Notes: generated by a model not told the origin, from the letters alone. Numbered from the stretch's first letter, positions 8,677 through 17,935 are shown. The stretch is DNA of 64,000 nt from Ralstonia pickettii (GCF_001699815.1 NZ_MCGB01000087.1:82184-146183); one strand, 5' to 3'. Translations and numbers: made by a program.

Positions 8677-10329
8677 ATGCCCACCCACAAATCGCCGCAC
8701 CCCCCTGCGCACGGCATGAGCCGGCGCGATTTCCTGACGCTCAGCACTGCCGCCGCCGGCCTTGGCGCGCTGGGCCTGACCCTGCCGGAAGGCGCGCATG
8801 CCGCCGACGCCAACTGGCATGCGGGCCAGCTCGCGCACCTGATCCCGGCAGCCAGCCACGAACGCTTTCTCATCAAGGCATCGTTCCACGCACCGCTTGC
8901 ACGTGCGCCGTGGCTGATGGTCAACGGCACGCGCGTCGCCGGCGAGCAAACCGATGCCGCCGGCCGCTTCTGGCGCTTCGATGCGCGCGGTCTGCAGCCT
9001 GCCACGCAATACACGCTGCGCATTGTCGATGCCGGCGGCAAGCCGCTGGCCGACGCGTGGCCGCTGCGCACCTTTCCGGCGCCCGATGCCGCCCCCGCGC
9101 GCCTGCGCATCCTGGCCTACACCTGCGCTGGCGGTTATGACGGCCCCCCGGTGGCCGGCAAGACCGCGTGGCTCGACATGAACGCACGCCGCCGGCTGCT
9201 GGCACGCGGTATGTCGTTCGCGCCCGACACCGTCATCGCCAACGGCGACCACATCTATTGGGATCTGCAGACCTCGCAGAACAAGCCCTTCGCACGCCAG
9301 GTGCGCGAACTGATGTGGGCGAAGTTTGGCGGCGCGATCGACACATCGGTGCCGATGTCGCACCCGAAGAACGAAGCCATCTTTACGCGCGTGTGCGACT
9401 ACCAGATCCGCGGGCTGTACGGCACCACACTGCGCTCCACACCCGCGTATTTCCTGACCGACGACCACGACACCTTCGAGAACGACGAGTTCGACGACAA
9501 GGTCGCCACCCTGCCGCCGGAGCCTTACGGGCTGGTCGGCGCAGAGCTGACGCAGCGCCGCTACTACCCCGAGTTTCTGCCCGACGCCAACCGCCCCGTG
9601 TGGCTGCCCGGTGGAGACAAGGCCGGCATGCCCACCGACACCAACAGCGCCTTCGGCACGCTGCGCTACGGCGCGCTGCTCGAAGCTGTGCTGTACGACT
9701 GCCGGCGCTTTCTCGACAACAAGGGCATCCACGCACGCGTCGTGCCGCAGTGGGTGGAAGATTGGCTCGTGGCGCGCACACGCGCTGAAGACACCGCGCA
9801 CTTCTTCCACGTGCCCTCGCTGCCGTTTGCGTATTCGTCGGGCAAGCTGGGCGACTGGTATCCGGACCTGCTCGATCGGAAGACCGGCCGCCTCGTGGCC
9901 AACCAGCCCAAAGCTGGCTGGCAGAGCGGTTGGCATGCACAGCATCAACGCTTGGTGGCTGCGCTAGCCCAGCAGACACAACGCGCAGCCGTCATCGTGC
10001 AGGGCGACTTCCATGCATCGGCGGCCGGGTCGATGTCGCGTTCGGGTGATCTGGCGCTCGCGCAACCGGTGCATACGGTCATGACTGGCACGCTTGGCAC
10101 TGGCGACCTCGCCTTCCCTTCAGCATTCCGCAGCATCGAGACCACGCCGGCACTATCCGTCGCCATGCAGGAGGCGCTACGCCCGACGGAGAAAAACGGC
10201 TTTACCATCATCGACGTGACGCCCGAGAAGATGACCTTCTCGCTGTTCATGTGGCGCCCGCCCGAGCCGGTGGACGCCATCGATACGCTGCAGCCGGCCC
10301 TGGTGTACGAGGTGCCGCGCCTGGCTTGA
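8677..10329 (+). CDS. PhoD-like alkaline phosphatase/phosphodiesterase, Tat-exported
   Basis: A 550-residue metallophosphatase of the PhoD family. The N-terminus carries a twin-arginine signal, SRRDFLTLSTAAAGLGALG, ending near GAHA, so a folded metalloenzyme is exported to the periplasm. Residues about 40-135 form the fibronectin-like PhoD N-domain. The catalytic domain shows IANGDHIYWD, YFLTDDHDTFEND and VIVQGDFHASAAGS, matching the metal-ligand blocks of the family. An ATG with AGAGGA 6-7 bp upstream was chosen; a shorter start at the second methionine would begin directly at the Tat motif. Expected substrates are phosphate esters or diesters, but the exact one is unknown. The panE-like gene follows 29 bp downstream. 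Confidence 0.85.
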   Translation: MPTHKSPHPPAHGMSRRDFLTLSTAAAGLGALGLTLPEGAHAADANWHAGQLAHLIPAASHERFLIKASFHAPLARAPWLMVNGTRVAGEQTDAAGRFWRFDARGLQPATQYTLRIVDAGGKPLADAWPLRTFPAPDAAPARLRILAYTCAGGYDGPPVAGKTAWLDMNARRRLLARGMSFAPDTVIANGDHIYWDLQTSQNKPFARQVRELMWAKFGGAIDTSVPMSHPKNEAIFTRVCDYQIRGLYGTTLRSTPAYFLTDDHDTFENDEFDDKVATLPPEPYGLVGAELTQRRYYPEFLPDANRPVWLPGGDKAGMPTDTNSAFGTLRYGALLEAVLYDCRRFLDNKGIHARVVPQWVEDWLVARTRAEDTAHFFHVPSLPFAYSSGKLGDWYPDLLDRKTGRLVANQPKAGWQSGWHAQHQRLVAALAQQTQRAAVIVQGDFHASAAGSMSRSGDLALAQPVHTVMTGTLGTGDLAFPSAFRSIETTPALSVAMQEALRPTEKNGFTIIDVTPEKMTFSLFMWRPPEPVDAIDTLQPALVYEVPRLA

Positions 10330-10358
10330 GATGCCAGCACACAACAACAAGGAGACGC

Positions 10359-11372
10359 ATGGCGAAGATCTGCATCGTGGGGGCCGGCTCGATCGGCTGT
10401 TATCTGGGTGGCCGTCTGCTGGCGGCCGGCGCCGATGTCTCGCTCGTGGGCCGCGCACGCATCGGCAACGAACTGAGCGCGCACAGCCTCACCTTGACGG
10501 ACTACCGCAATGGGCGCTGGCACGTGCCGCCGGCTGAGGTGCGCTACATGGCCGATCCCAGCGCGGCCGCCGATGCCGATCTCGTGCTGGTGACCGTGAA
10601 GTCCGCTGCCACGCAATCCGTGGCCGATGAACTGAAGCCCGTGCTGCGCGCGGGCGCCATTGTCGTCAGCTTCCAGAACGGTCTGCGCAATGCCGACGTC
10701 CTGCGCGCCGCCCTGCCGCAGCAGATCGTGCTGGCCGGCATGGTGCCCTTCAACGTGATGCAGCCTGGCCCGGGCGCCTTTCATCAGGGCACGGCCGGTG
10801 ACTTGGAAGTGGCGGCGTCCCCCGCGCTGCAACCGTTTGTTGATGACTTCCGCCGCGCGGGTCTGCCGCTCACGGAACGCACCGACATGGCGGCCGTGCA
10901 ATGGGCCAAGCTGCTGCTCAACCTGAACAACGCCATCAATGCGCTGGCCAACCGGCCGCTGAAGGAAGAGCTGTCCCAGCGTGCGTACCGGCGTTGCTTG
11001 GCACTGGCACAAACGGAGGCACTCCGGCTGCTGTCGCGTGCGGGCATCCGGCCCGCCAAGCTGACGCCGATACCGCCGACGTGGATTCCACGCCTGCTTG
11101 CCACGCCCGATGCGGTGTTTGCGCGACTGGGCGGCAAGATGCTCGCCATGGACCCGCTCGCACGTTCGTCCATGTCTGACGATCTGGCCGCCGGGCGCAC
11201 GACTGAAGTCGACTGGATCAACGGCGAAGTGGTTCACCTGGCGGAGCGCCTCGGGCAACGCGCCCCCATCAATGCGCAGCTGTGTGCGATGGTGCATGCC
11301 GCCGAATCTGCCGCCGCGCGCCCGAGCTGGTCGGGCAACGATCTGCTGGCGGCCTTGGGGGCGCCGAGCTAG
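10359..11372 (+). CDS. panE: 2-dehydropantoate 2-reductase family (PanE/ApbA-like)
   Basis: A 337-residue NADPH-dependent ketopantoate reductase family protein, the enzyme type that makes pantoate for coenzyme A synthesis. The Rossmann motif GAGSIGCYLGGRL is at residue 7. The catalytic lysine region is AAVQWAKLLLNLNNAINAL and the conserved glutamate is in RTTEVDWINGEV, so both key residues are present. GGAG lies 5 bp before the ATG. The family has many paralogues that reduce other 2-keto acids, so whether this one serves pantothenate synthesis is unproven. It is probably co-transcribed with the PhoD-like gene and converges on the Crp/Fnr gene. Confidence 0.82.
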   Translation: MAKICIVGAGSIGCYLGGRLLAAGADVSLVGRARIGNELSAHSLTLTDYRNGRWHVPPAEVRYMADPSAAADADLVLVTVKSAATQSVADELKPVLRAGAIVVSFQNGLRNADVLRAALPQQIVLAGMVPFNVMQPGPGAFHQGTAGDLEVAASPALQPFVDDFRRAGLPLTERTDMAAVQWAKLLLNLNNAINALANRPLKEELSQRAYRRCLALAQTEALRLLSRAGIRPAKLTPIPPTWIPRLLATPDAVFARLGGKMLAMDPLARSSMSDDLAAGRTTEVDWINGEVVHLAERLGQRAPINAQLCAMVHAAESAAARPSWSGNDLLAALGAPS

Positions 11373-11382
11373 GCGCGGCGGG

Positions 11383-12072
11383 TTAGTCGGCGCCAGCTTC
11401 GCTCGCGCCAAGCAACAGCGCCATATCCTGAATCTCGATATGGCCATAGCGCAGGCGGATCGCACCGAGCTTGACCAGCGCTTGCAGCTCCTTGCTGAGC
11501 GTCTGCCGGCTGATGCCGAGCATCATCGCCAACGCGTCTTGCGAGGTGGATATGCTCGCACGCCCCTCTGCCGATTGAGACACATCGCCGTGCGCCAGCG
11601 AGGCAATGCGCCGCGCCACGCGCGCCCGCGTACCGTGCAGTGCCGCACTCGCCAGCGAGCCATACGCCAGGCGCAGGCGCGTCGCCACCAGCCGCGCAAT
11701 CGCCCCGGCAAATGCGGCATCACGCATCAATGCTTCAAAGCGCGCCACGCTCACCGCCAGCACTTCCGAATCTTCCAGTGCGATGGCGCAATGGCCGCGC
11801 GGTTGTTGATCGAGCGTCGAGACCCCGCCAAACCAGTTGCCTGGCTCCACCAACGTGAGGATGGCTTCATCTCCGTCGGCATTGAAGATGGAGAGCTTGA
11901 GCGCGCCGCTGGCCACGCCAAAGAACGCATGCGAACCGGCATCCATCGGATCGCCCTGACGAAAGAGAAATGCGCCGGCGGCGATTTGCACGGGCACCGT
12001 GGCTTCGAACAGCGCGTCGGCAACGTGCGGCGCGAGGCTCCGGAACCAGGGGTTGGCGGCAAATGCGTTCAT
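11383..12072 (-). CDS. Crp/Fnr-family transcriptional regulator
   Basis: A 229-residue regulator with a cyclic-nucleotide-binding fold at about residues 15-120 (GAFLFRQGDPMDAG, GDEAILTLVEPGNWFGGVS) and a C-terminal Crp-type winged helix (SQDALAMMLGISRQTLSKELQ). There is no Fnr-type cysteine cluster at the N-terminus, so it is not an Fe-S oxygen sensor; the ligand is unknown. Its ATG overlaps the stop of the upstream oxygenase gene in a TGATG junction, indicating translational coupling. Confidence 0.88.
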   Translation of the reverse strand: MNAFAANPWFRSLAPHVADALFEATVPVQIAAGAFLFRQGDPMDAGSHAFFGVASGALKLSIFNADGDEAILTLVEPGNWFGGVSTLDQQPRGHCAIALEDSEVLAVSVARFEALMRDAAFAGAIARLVATRLRLAYGSLASAALHGTRARVARRIASLAHGDVSQSAEGRASISTSQDALAMMLGISRQTLSKELQALVKLGAIRLRYGHIEIQDMALLLGASEAGAD

Positions 12073-12497
12073 CACGATTCAGTTTCCGGCACTGAGCCTC
12101 GGCGCCCTAACACCCATCCGACCGACAGCACGTACCGGCTGCCGGCTACCACGCGCGTCACGCTGTGCTCGCACGCGTCGGGGCGGAACAGCTTGATACG
12201 CCGTGTCTGGAAGATCGGTTTCGCGCAGACAAACTCGCCGCCCGCGCGTGGCGACTTCAGCACGATGTTCAGCCGATAGTGCCGGCCGTTGGTGACGGGG
12301 TCGGTATGCGGTGGAATTTCCGAGCCGTCCGGATAGCGGATCAGGTAGCTGTCGAACGGGATGGGCCACGGCGCGGTGGCCAGCAGCATCTTGTCGTAGC
12401 CCGTGCCCTGGCGGCCGCGCTGCCAGCGAAAGGCGGTGCCGAAGAATGCGCGCAAGGAAGACATGGAAACGAAGCGGCCGGGATGGAATCCGGGCAT
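12072..12497 (-). CDS. 2OG-Fe(II) oxygenase family protein
   Basis: A 141-residue small dioxygenase-fold protein. The iron ligands appear as HTD in IPPHTDPVTN and a distal H in CEHSVTRV; the following SRYVLSVGW supplies the 2-oxoglutarate-binding arginine. The fragments YDKMLLA and SYLIRYPDGSEIPPH resemble proline-hydroxylase-like members. No signal peptide. The substrate is unknown. The first ATG is taken as start; an internal ATG at 12464 is possible. Its stop overlaps the Crp/Fnr start, and the broken DUF2164 gene lies 12 bp upstream on the same strand, so the three probably formed one operon. Confidence 0.8.
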   Translation of the reverse strand: MPGFHPGRFVSMSSLRAFFGTAFRWQRGRQGTGYDKMLLATAPWPIPFDSYLIRYPDGSEIPPHTDPVTNGRHYRLNIVLKSPRAGGEFVCAKPIFQTRRIKLFRPDACEHSVTRVVAGSRYVLSVGWVLGRRGSVPETES

Positions 12498-12509
12498 GTT
12501 AGCCGGGAA

Positions 12510-12851
12510 CTATCGGCGCTTGTCGAATTTCTTCCAGTACTGGAACGGCTCCCGGTGGCACTCATAGTCCAGCTCGGCTACGCGCGTCTACAGACGTTCC
12601 TGCGCCTCCTGCACGGCGAGGTTGTAGACCGTGGGGCCGATCTCTTCAAGAAAGAAACCGAGCAGCGCGCCGGCCTGGATGTTGCCGATGCGCTCGTCCA
12701 ACTGCTCGGTGAAGTAGCGCTGGATGGATTGGACGGCTTCTTCGCGGACGTCGCGGAAAGCCAGTGCAGAAAAGGAGACGCCGACAGCGTTGTCAAATCG
12801 ACAGGCTTTGCGCAAAACGCCGGCGTGCCGAAGCGGCTGAAATGGCGCCAT
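12510..12851 (-). pseudogene. DUF2164 gene interrupted by an in-frame amber codon
   Basis: The reading frame encodes a DUF2164-type protein: EEAVQSIQRYF, DERIGNIQAGALLGFF and LEEIGPTVYNLAVQEAQERL, then TAG at 12588-12590, then TRVAELDYECHREPFQYWK and a natural stop at 12510. The continuation after TAG is typical family C-terminus in the same frame, and a glutamine codon is expected there, so a single C-to-T change (CAG to TAG) explains the break. The 5' end is also weak: the ATG used lies about 27 codons before the conserved part and has no clear ribosome site. It is either a recent pseudogene, an amber read-through case or a base-call error. Function of DUF2164 is unknown. Confidence 0.75.
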
Positions 12852-12966
12852 ATCGGGCTCTGCGGGCAAGGAACTTGCTGATGCGCGGCGCGGTTGCGCA
12901 TGCGGGCATGCGTCGCCTATCGTGTCATCAGCACGATTGCATCGCACGCCACGCCTGGGAACCCGC

Positions 12967-13350
12967 ATGCGTATCGAACTGAACCACACCATCGTCTGGT
13001 GCCGCGACAAGCAGAAGTCCACGCGCTTTCTGCGCGACATCCTCGACCTGCCCGAGCCAATCCCGTTCGGGCAGATGCTGGTCGTGCCGCTATCGAACGG
13101 CGTATCGCTCGACTTTTTCGACAGCGATGCGCCCATCGCCATGCAGCACTACGCCTTTCTCGTCAGCGATGCCGAATTCGAGCAGGCGTTCGCACGCATC
13201 CAGGCGAAGGGACTGGCGTACTGGGCAGACCCCGCGAAGAAGCGCCTGGGTGAAACCTACGAACACAACGGCGGGCGCGGCCTGTACTTCGACGATCCGG
13301 ATGGGCATTTTCTGGAGATCATGACGCGGCCGTATGACCTGGGATCGTAG
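12967..13350 (+). CDS. VOC-family protein (glyoxalase/bleomycin-resistance fold)
   Basis: A 127-residue single-module vicinal-oxygen-chelate protein. The beta-alpha-beta-beta-beta halves are visible: LNHTIVWCRDKQKSTRFLRDILDL, MQHYAFLVSD, and RGLYFDDPDGHFLEIMT. Histidines in LNHT and MQHY and the glutamate in FLEIMT are placed like the metal ligands of the superfamily. Reaction and substrate cannot be predicted. It is transcribed away from the DUF2164 relic and converges on the diguanylate cyclase gene. Confidence 0.82.
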   Translation: MRIELNHTIVWCRDKQKSTRFLRDILDLPEPIPFGQMLVVPLSNGVSLDFFDSDAPIAMQHYAFLVSDAEFEQAFARIQAKGLAYWADPAKKRLGETYEHNGGRGLYFDDPDGHFLEIMTRPYDLGS

Positions 13351-13481
13351 CTCGCATACCTTGCGCCTCTCGGGCAGCGCGACCAAGGCACACATCCGCC
13401 GGACTTCGTAAGGCATCGGCACGATCTTGTACGGCACCGCGACAGGCAGCCGCGCGGATTGCCGTTGCCTTGCGCGCGACG

Positions 13482-14654
13482 CTACGCCACCGCACCCACG
13501 TTGACCACATCGGCCACGCAGATGCGATCGCGCCCCTGATGCTTGGCGTCGTACAGCGCGCGGTCTGCGCGTGCGCTCAGCCGATCGAACGATTCGCCGG
13601 GCTGCCACGCCGCCACGCCACCGCTGATGCTGTAGCTGCAAGACTGCGCTCCGGCCGTGACAACGTGCGCGGCAGCGGCCTTGCGCAAGCGTTCTGCCAG
13701 GTGCATGGCGCTGCTGCTGTCCGTGTCGGGCAGCAGCAACGCAAACTCTTCGCCGCCAATGCGCCCGAGTACGTCGGTGGGCCGCAACTGTGCTTGCGCC
13801 ATCTGCACGAACGCGCGCAACACGGCATCGCCAGCAGCATGGCCGAGGGTGTCGTTGATGCGCTTGAAATGATCCAGATCGAGAATCAGCAATGCCAGCG
13901 GCCTCGCGTCCCTCAGCACACGGCCAACATGACGGCGCGCCAGCGCCTCGAAGCCCTGGCGCGACAGCGCACCGGTCAGGAAATCGCGGTTGGCCGCATC
14001 GCGCGCGTCGGCCAGCAGGGCGTCATGCACCATCAGCATGGCCGACATCGACAGGATGGGCATGATGGCCGCTGCCACCACGAGCAACAGCACGCTGCCG
14101 GCGGTGGCAAACATGCTCGGACTGGACGCCGCGTGCAGCGTCAGGAAGTAGACGCCGCGTACGAGCTGACAAATGCCGAACACGAAGGCAATGATGGCCG
14201 TGACCCGATACGGATACGTCGATCGACCGGCGGGCGAATGGCGCAACAGCATCCACACCAGTGCCGTACAGAAGGCGGCTGAAAACAGCGTGGTCGAAAA
14301 CACCCGCATGGGGATGCTGTCGACAGCGTAGCGCCAGTAGATGACCGCCACCCCCACCGCCGTCACACCTGCCAGCAGGGTGGGCCACTGCGGCCGGCGG
14401 CCGAGAAAACGCGCACAGCCTGCGTAGTACGCAGCCCCACCCAAGGCCAACAGGACATTGGCCACGACAACCGACAGGCCATCGGGAATCTTCCCGCGCA
14501 GCAGGATCAACGGCAGTGCCACCACCACGGCCAAGTTGGCGCCAAACCATTCGGCGATGCCTGCCTTGCCGGCGCGCAGCAACGAACCGAGCAACCCCAG
14601 CAGCACGAAGCTCATCAGCGCCGACGTGGCAATGGCGACGCCTGGATCCAGCAT
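13482..14654 (-). CDS. Membrane-bound diguanylate cyclase (GGDEF)
   Basis: A 390-residue cyclic-di-GMP synthase. Residues 1-215 contain about six hydrophobic segments forming an unnamed membrane sensor region; the GGDEF domain follows (DFLTGALSRQGFEAL, LILDLDHFKRINDTLGH, RIGGEEFALLLP). The active site GGEEF is canonical, and RPTD sits five residues before it, which is the RxxD product-inhibition site, so both synthesis and feedback control should work. The ATG at 14654 has GGGAG about 5 bp upstream; a GTG two codons earlier is the alternative. With the EAL-CBS-GGDEF protein it makes two cyclic-di-GMP enzymes within 10 kb. Confidence 0.9.
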   Translation of the reverse strand: MLDPGVAIATSALMSFVLLGLLGSLLRAGKAGIAEWFGANLAVVVALPLILLRGKIPDGLSVVVANVLLALGGAAYYAGCARFLGRRPQWPTLLAGVTAVGVAVIYWRYAVDSIPMRVFSTTLFSAAFCTALVWMLLRHSPAGRSTYPYRVTAIIAFVFGICQLVRGVYFLTLHAASSPSMFATAGSVLLLVVAAAIMPILSMSAMLMVHDALLADARDAANRDFLTGALSRQGFEALARRHVGRVLRDARPLALLILDLDHFKRINDTLGHAAGDAVLRAFVQMAQAQLRPTDVLGRIGGEEFALLLPDTDSSSAMHLAERLRKAAAAHVVTAGAQSCSYSISGGVAAWQPGESFDRLSARADRALYDAKHQGRDRICVADVVNVGAVA

Positions 14655-14758
14655 GAGCACTCCCGCAAGGTCTTTTGTGGCGGGGATTCTACGAAAAGCC
14701 GCGCGTTGCGAACATCACCGGGTGGTGGGGCACACCGCAGCCGCTACCGCGGCCAAAC

Positions 14759-15085
14759 TCAACGCTTAGGTCCGAGGTCGTCTACGGCATATCCGCCGGC
14801 GGGTTGCAACGCGGCTTCGGCGGCGTCCACCTGGGCAGGCTCGGCGTCAACGGTCAGCACAAAGCGCCCCCCGATCACGACGTTCTGGAATTTGCGCTCG
14901 TAGGTCCCGGCGCTTTCGCCGCCGGGCTCGTAGTCGCCGCACAGGAAGTTGCCGCACAAGGCACCTGCCTCGTCACCCTGGTGCGACAGCGCGACGTGCT
15001 CTCGGGTAAGGCCGGTGTTCAACACGGCTTGGCGAGCTGCTTCAGCAGCAGCATGGTCTGTGAAGATGCGGACGATGGTCGGCAT
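14759..15085 (-). CDS. Small hypothetical protein, 108 aa
   Basis: I do not recognise the family. The protein begins MPTIVRIFTDHAAAEAARQAVLNTGL, a strand-helix pattern resembling general-stress proteins with a ferredoxin-like fold, and continues with a central glycine-rich part (CGNFLCGDYEPGGES) containing two cysteines. A second strand-helix unit, FVLTVDAEPAQVDAAEAALQ, closes it. No signal peptide or membrane helix. AGGAGAA stands 5 bp before the ATG, which supports this start. It reads as a real gene; function unknown. Confidence 0.7.
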   Translation of the reverse strand: MPTIVRIFTDHAAAEAARQAVLNTGLTREHVALSHQGDEAGALCGNFLCGDYEPGGESAGTYERKFQNVVIGGRFVLTVDAEPAQVDAAEAALQPAGGYAVDDLGPKR

Positions 15086-15158
15086 GGGGGTTCTCCTCGT
15101 CGTGGTGAACCCAAGGTTGACGCATCGGCCGTGCCCAGCAACACGCCGGGCCGCCCGC

Positions 15159-15509
15159 TCAGAACAGCGCCATCTGCCGCATCCCAAACCCGATTGCCTC
15201 CTCCACCCGCATGCGTGCGTGCGTGAGCGACCCCTCGATGCCCGAGAGCGTGCCGGCCAGCCAGCGGTAAAGCAGCGGCGCCTGACCGCGGGGGCTCAGG
15301 TGGATTTCACCGAGCTTCTTGCCACGCTTGTCGCGGTAGTAGTGGGAGCGGTAGCCGCGTTCCCAATGCGTGATTGGGCCGCGCCATCGGCGCAAGCGGC
15401 GGGGTTTGGTCGGGAAGTTTTCGGCGGACAATGCCGACGCCGGTTCCTCCCAGCCGAAAGCGGGTTTGGCAAACAGCGGCAAACCTTCCAGATCGGGGTA
15501 GAAATCCAT
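15159..15509 (-). CDS. Hypothetical protein, 116 aa
   Basis: No family is recognised. The protein is basic in its middle (PRRLRRWRGPITHWERGYRSH, YRDKRGKKLGEI) and ends with a helix (EEAIGFGMRQMALF). There is no signal peptide. The start at MDFYPDLEG is chosen because longer versions extend into low-quality sequence. It precedes the 108-residue unknown on the same strand with a 73-bp gap and may be co-transcribed with it. Confidence 0.6.
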   Translation of the reverse strand: MDFYPDLEGLPLFAKPAFGWEEPASALSAENFPTKPRRLRRWRGPITHWERGYRSHYYRDKRGKKLGEIHLSPRGQAPLLYRWLAGTLSGIEGSLTHARMRVEEAIGFGMRQMALF

Positions 15510-15717
15510 CGTCGTATGCTCAGCTAGCCGCGCCGCCGCAGGCTTTGCAGACAAAAACGGCGCGCAGCCCGCATGATACCTGGGTTTATGGCAGACAGCA
15601 CGTGCAAATGGCCTAGCGGCGCGCATCGGAACAACGCTGCGCACGCCGGACACTTCTCGCTTCGGTATGATGGCCGCTCCCAACCTCATGACACGCGGCA
15701 ATCAGCCGGTACCGAGC

Positions 15718-16296
15718 ATGAAGAACGCCTTTAACACGTTGATGACACCCCGAATTGCTTGCGCCCTGTTGTTGGCGGCAAGCTGCGTCGCCCCGGCTCA
15801 CGCGCAGGAAAGCGCCGTCGCGCCATTGCTCCGCCATCTGGCCGATCGCCTCGTTACCGCGGATCAGGTCGCACTGAGCAAATGGGACAGCGGCCAGCCG
15901 GTCTACGACCCCGCGCGCGAAGCCAAGGTCATCGCCAACGCCTCGTCGCAGGCGACCGCCTACGGCCTGGCGGCGGCGGACGTGAGCGACGTCTTCACAG
16001 ACCAGATCGAGGCGAACAAGGAAGTGCAGTACGCCCTGCTGAACGACTGGCGCCGGACTGGAGCCGCGCCCACCGCGCAGCGGCAGAGCCTGCCGGAGGT
16101 GATTCGCCCCAAGCTGGACGAACTGCAGAAATCCATCCTGCAAGCCTTGCGCGAGGCTGCCACGGCACGCGGCCAGGCGGACTGCCCCGTGCAGGTGGCG
16201 AACGAAACCGGCCGTGTGGCGCAGGAGAAATCGCTCGATTCCCTGCATCGCATTGCACTGGACCGTGCAACGGCACGGCTCTGCTCCACCCGCTGA
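15718..16296 (+). CDS. Secreted chorismate mutase, AroQ gamma class
   Basis: A 192-residue exported chorismate mutase. A signal peptide (about 30 residues, ending PAHAQ) precedes an all-helical domain: LADRLVTADQVALSKWDSG, AREAKVIANASSQATAYGL and FTDQIEANKEVQYALLNDW. These match the gamma-class AroQ active-site helices (R, K, E and Q side chains). The enzyme converts chorismate to prephenate, here outside the cytoplasm, where its role is unresolved; plant-associated bacteria and pathogens often carry such enzymes. Two cysteines near the C-terminus (ADCPV and RLCSTR) could form the disulfide known from this class. Upstream ATGs exist, but this one starts the signal peptide. Confidence 0.88.
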   Translation: MKNAFNTLMTPRIACALLLAASCVAPAHAQESAVAPLLRHLADRLVTADQVALSKWDSGQPVYDPAREAKVIANASSQATAYGLAAADVSDVFTDQIEANKEVQYALLNDWRRTGAAPTAQRQSLPEVIRPKLDELQKSILQALREAATARGQADCPVQVANETGRVAQEKSLDSLHRIALDRATARLCSTR

Positions 16297-16670
16297 TCCC
16301 ATGAAAAAACGGCGCGGTCCTCAACGGGCACGCGCCGCAGACGAGAACAAAAAAGCCGGCCCAAGAAGACCGGCTATGCGAGAAGAGGCGATGTTCTCAG
16401 CGCCGCGACTATCGGCCAAAAATAGGGTTCTCATTTCCGGCGCTTGCAACGCCTTGATTGACAAACGTGCCCCCTGGGCCTGCCGGGTCAAACTTCTCAT
16501 CCGGTAGGCCTGCGCTGCAGCTAGAAATCCGCCTCCCCCGCCAAAGTTTTCATTCGCGGTTCCAAAACAAAGAACGAAAATGCCGAAATCGCTCGCAGCG
16601 TCTCAAACGTAGCGCATTCGTGGGATGAGCCATTCTTCAATCGCTGCACCCCGCCAGCAAGGCCTGGTGG
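16297..16670. other. 374-bp gap with a terminator-like hairpin, otherwise nothing recognised
   Basis: No protein gene is evident. A terminator-like hairpin at 16348-16375 is annotated separately. The remainder is mixed-composition DNA without repeats or tRNA features that I could find. Confidence 0.5.
16348..16375 (-). terminator. Terminator-like hairpin, minus strand
   Basis: On the minus strand AGCCGG, a 10-base loop and CCGGCT are followed directly by TTTTTT (16348-16354). It would end transcription coming leftward from the lipoprotein gene about 300 bp away. The arm sequence resembles the terminator after the degP-like gene at 40.37 kb. Confidence 0.6.
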
Positions 16671-17099
16671 TCAACTTCTGCTGAGCGAATTCAAGGTCTC
16701 GAGCAACACTTCCATGGCCGCGTTGCAATCGGTAGAGTCCTGAGGGTCGGCTAGCAGCGCCGCCAATGCGCGGTCAATGGCTTTGTCCAGAAGTTGCCAA
16801 TCGTCCGGTGCTCTGGGCCTCAAGCTGGCTTCAGCCGAGTCCCAGGCGACCTCGAGATCCTTGATTCGCGTTTTCGCGGCTGCCAGGTTTCCCTCATCCA
16901 CGAAGTTGGCCGCGTCGGCGACGATGATTCGGAACGAGGTCAGGTCTCCGAGTTTGGACGCCGAGCGCGCTGCGAAAGCGCTATCCGTGCCCGCAGAGTT
17001 TGCATCTGTCGGTTTGGAACAGCCTGCCCCAAGCGACACGAAGACAGCGGCAGCCGCAACGGCGACAGAGCGAGCGATTGAGCAATGAGAATGGCGCAT
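16671..17099 (-). CDS. Small hypothetical lipoprotein
   Basis: A 142-residue protein with a lipoprotein signal peptide: hydrophobic AVAAAAVFVSLGAGC, with the lipobox LGAGC and +1 cysteine at about residue 27. The mature part is helical (KTRIKDLEVAWDSAEASLRPR, DDWQLLDKAIDRALAALLADP). Similar short helical lipoproteins are common in proteobacteria, sometimes mislabelled as histidine kinases; no function is established that I know of. It stands alone, with non-coding DNA on both sides. Confidence 0.75.
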   Translation of the reverse strand: MRHSHCSIARSVAVAAAAVFVSLGAGCSKPTDANSAGTDSAFAARSASKLGDLTSFRIIVADAANFVDEGNLAAAKTRIKDLEVAWDSAEASLRPRAPDDWQLLDKAIDRALAALLADPQDSTDCNAAMEVLLETLNSLSRS

Positions 17100-17935
17100 G
17101 GGTGTTCCCTCGAGGCTGGCGGTGCGGATGAGTCGGAGGGCCGTCGGTCAATAGATCCGTGCTCTGGGTACCGATCGCGCTCACTAGGACAGCGGACAAT
17201 CAGTAGATCCATGGGATGCAGCGCTTCGTGCGCTACTGCACTATCAGGGCAACAGCCGGTAGTGACGCCATTGCCAAACGGGTTACACCTGGCCAAGGCC
17301 AGCGCAAACCGCGAGGAAGACGGCGGTAGTTTCTCCGACGGTGGGGGACAGGCTCTTGGGCACGCAGAATGAGAAAGTCACATTAGGAACATTGCTAAGC
17401 CATCGCTTGAATCGGGACGATCTGAGCGCATTCACGAGACATGCCTCCTGTTGGGTGCCTCCATCGAGGGTAGTCTGAGTGGCAAAACATAGATGAGGCA
17501 TAGGGCGTTCTTTCCCGCTCACATGGAACTGCCGTTGCTTCACGCCTGTTGAATGCCGGTTATGCCGGTGTCGTATCCCTAAGCCACCCGCGAACCATCG
17601 ATACGCTCGGCGCCGCCATCAGCGCGAACATAGCGCCGAGCAGTCAATCCCGCTGCGTGCCCGCTGCCGCTCGTGCAGCCGGCGCCAGCAACTGAGTCCT
17701 GCCCCGCCTTTCCGCCGGCAACTGGCTTCAGCGGACGCCCGTGCCGAGCACAAACAGGATGCCGGCCCGAGCAACCCGATGCGGACGCGGTTTGCGCCCC
17801 GGATAGCGCAAGCGCCATGGCTTCGCCGGCGGGGCAGCAAATCGATCGATGCCCACCGGTCGTCGATCGGAGGGCGATCCATGCCGTGCTCCTCCGTCTC
17901 ACCACATGCGGGTTGCGCGCACACCATCGACCACG
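17100..17935. other. 836-bp region without a supportable gene, probable relic DNA
   Basis: No frame gives a family match by eye. The longest stretches are short and change frame repeatedly, as expected of eroded genes. One minus-strand stretch (17283-17543, 86 codons) has neither a recognised motif nor a clear start. Together with the RND relic at 18.8 kb this suggests decayed DNA at the left border of the uptake locus. Confidence 0.45.

Noticed and set aside
17283..17543. Possible 86-residue protein on the minus strand
   Set aside because: No recognisable motif, no clear start and surrounded by eroded sequence; not enough to call a gene or a mobile-element fragment.
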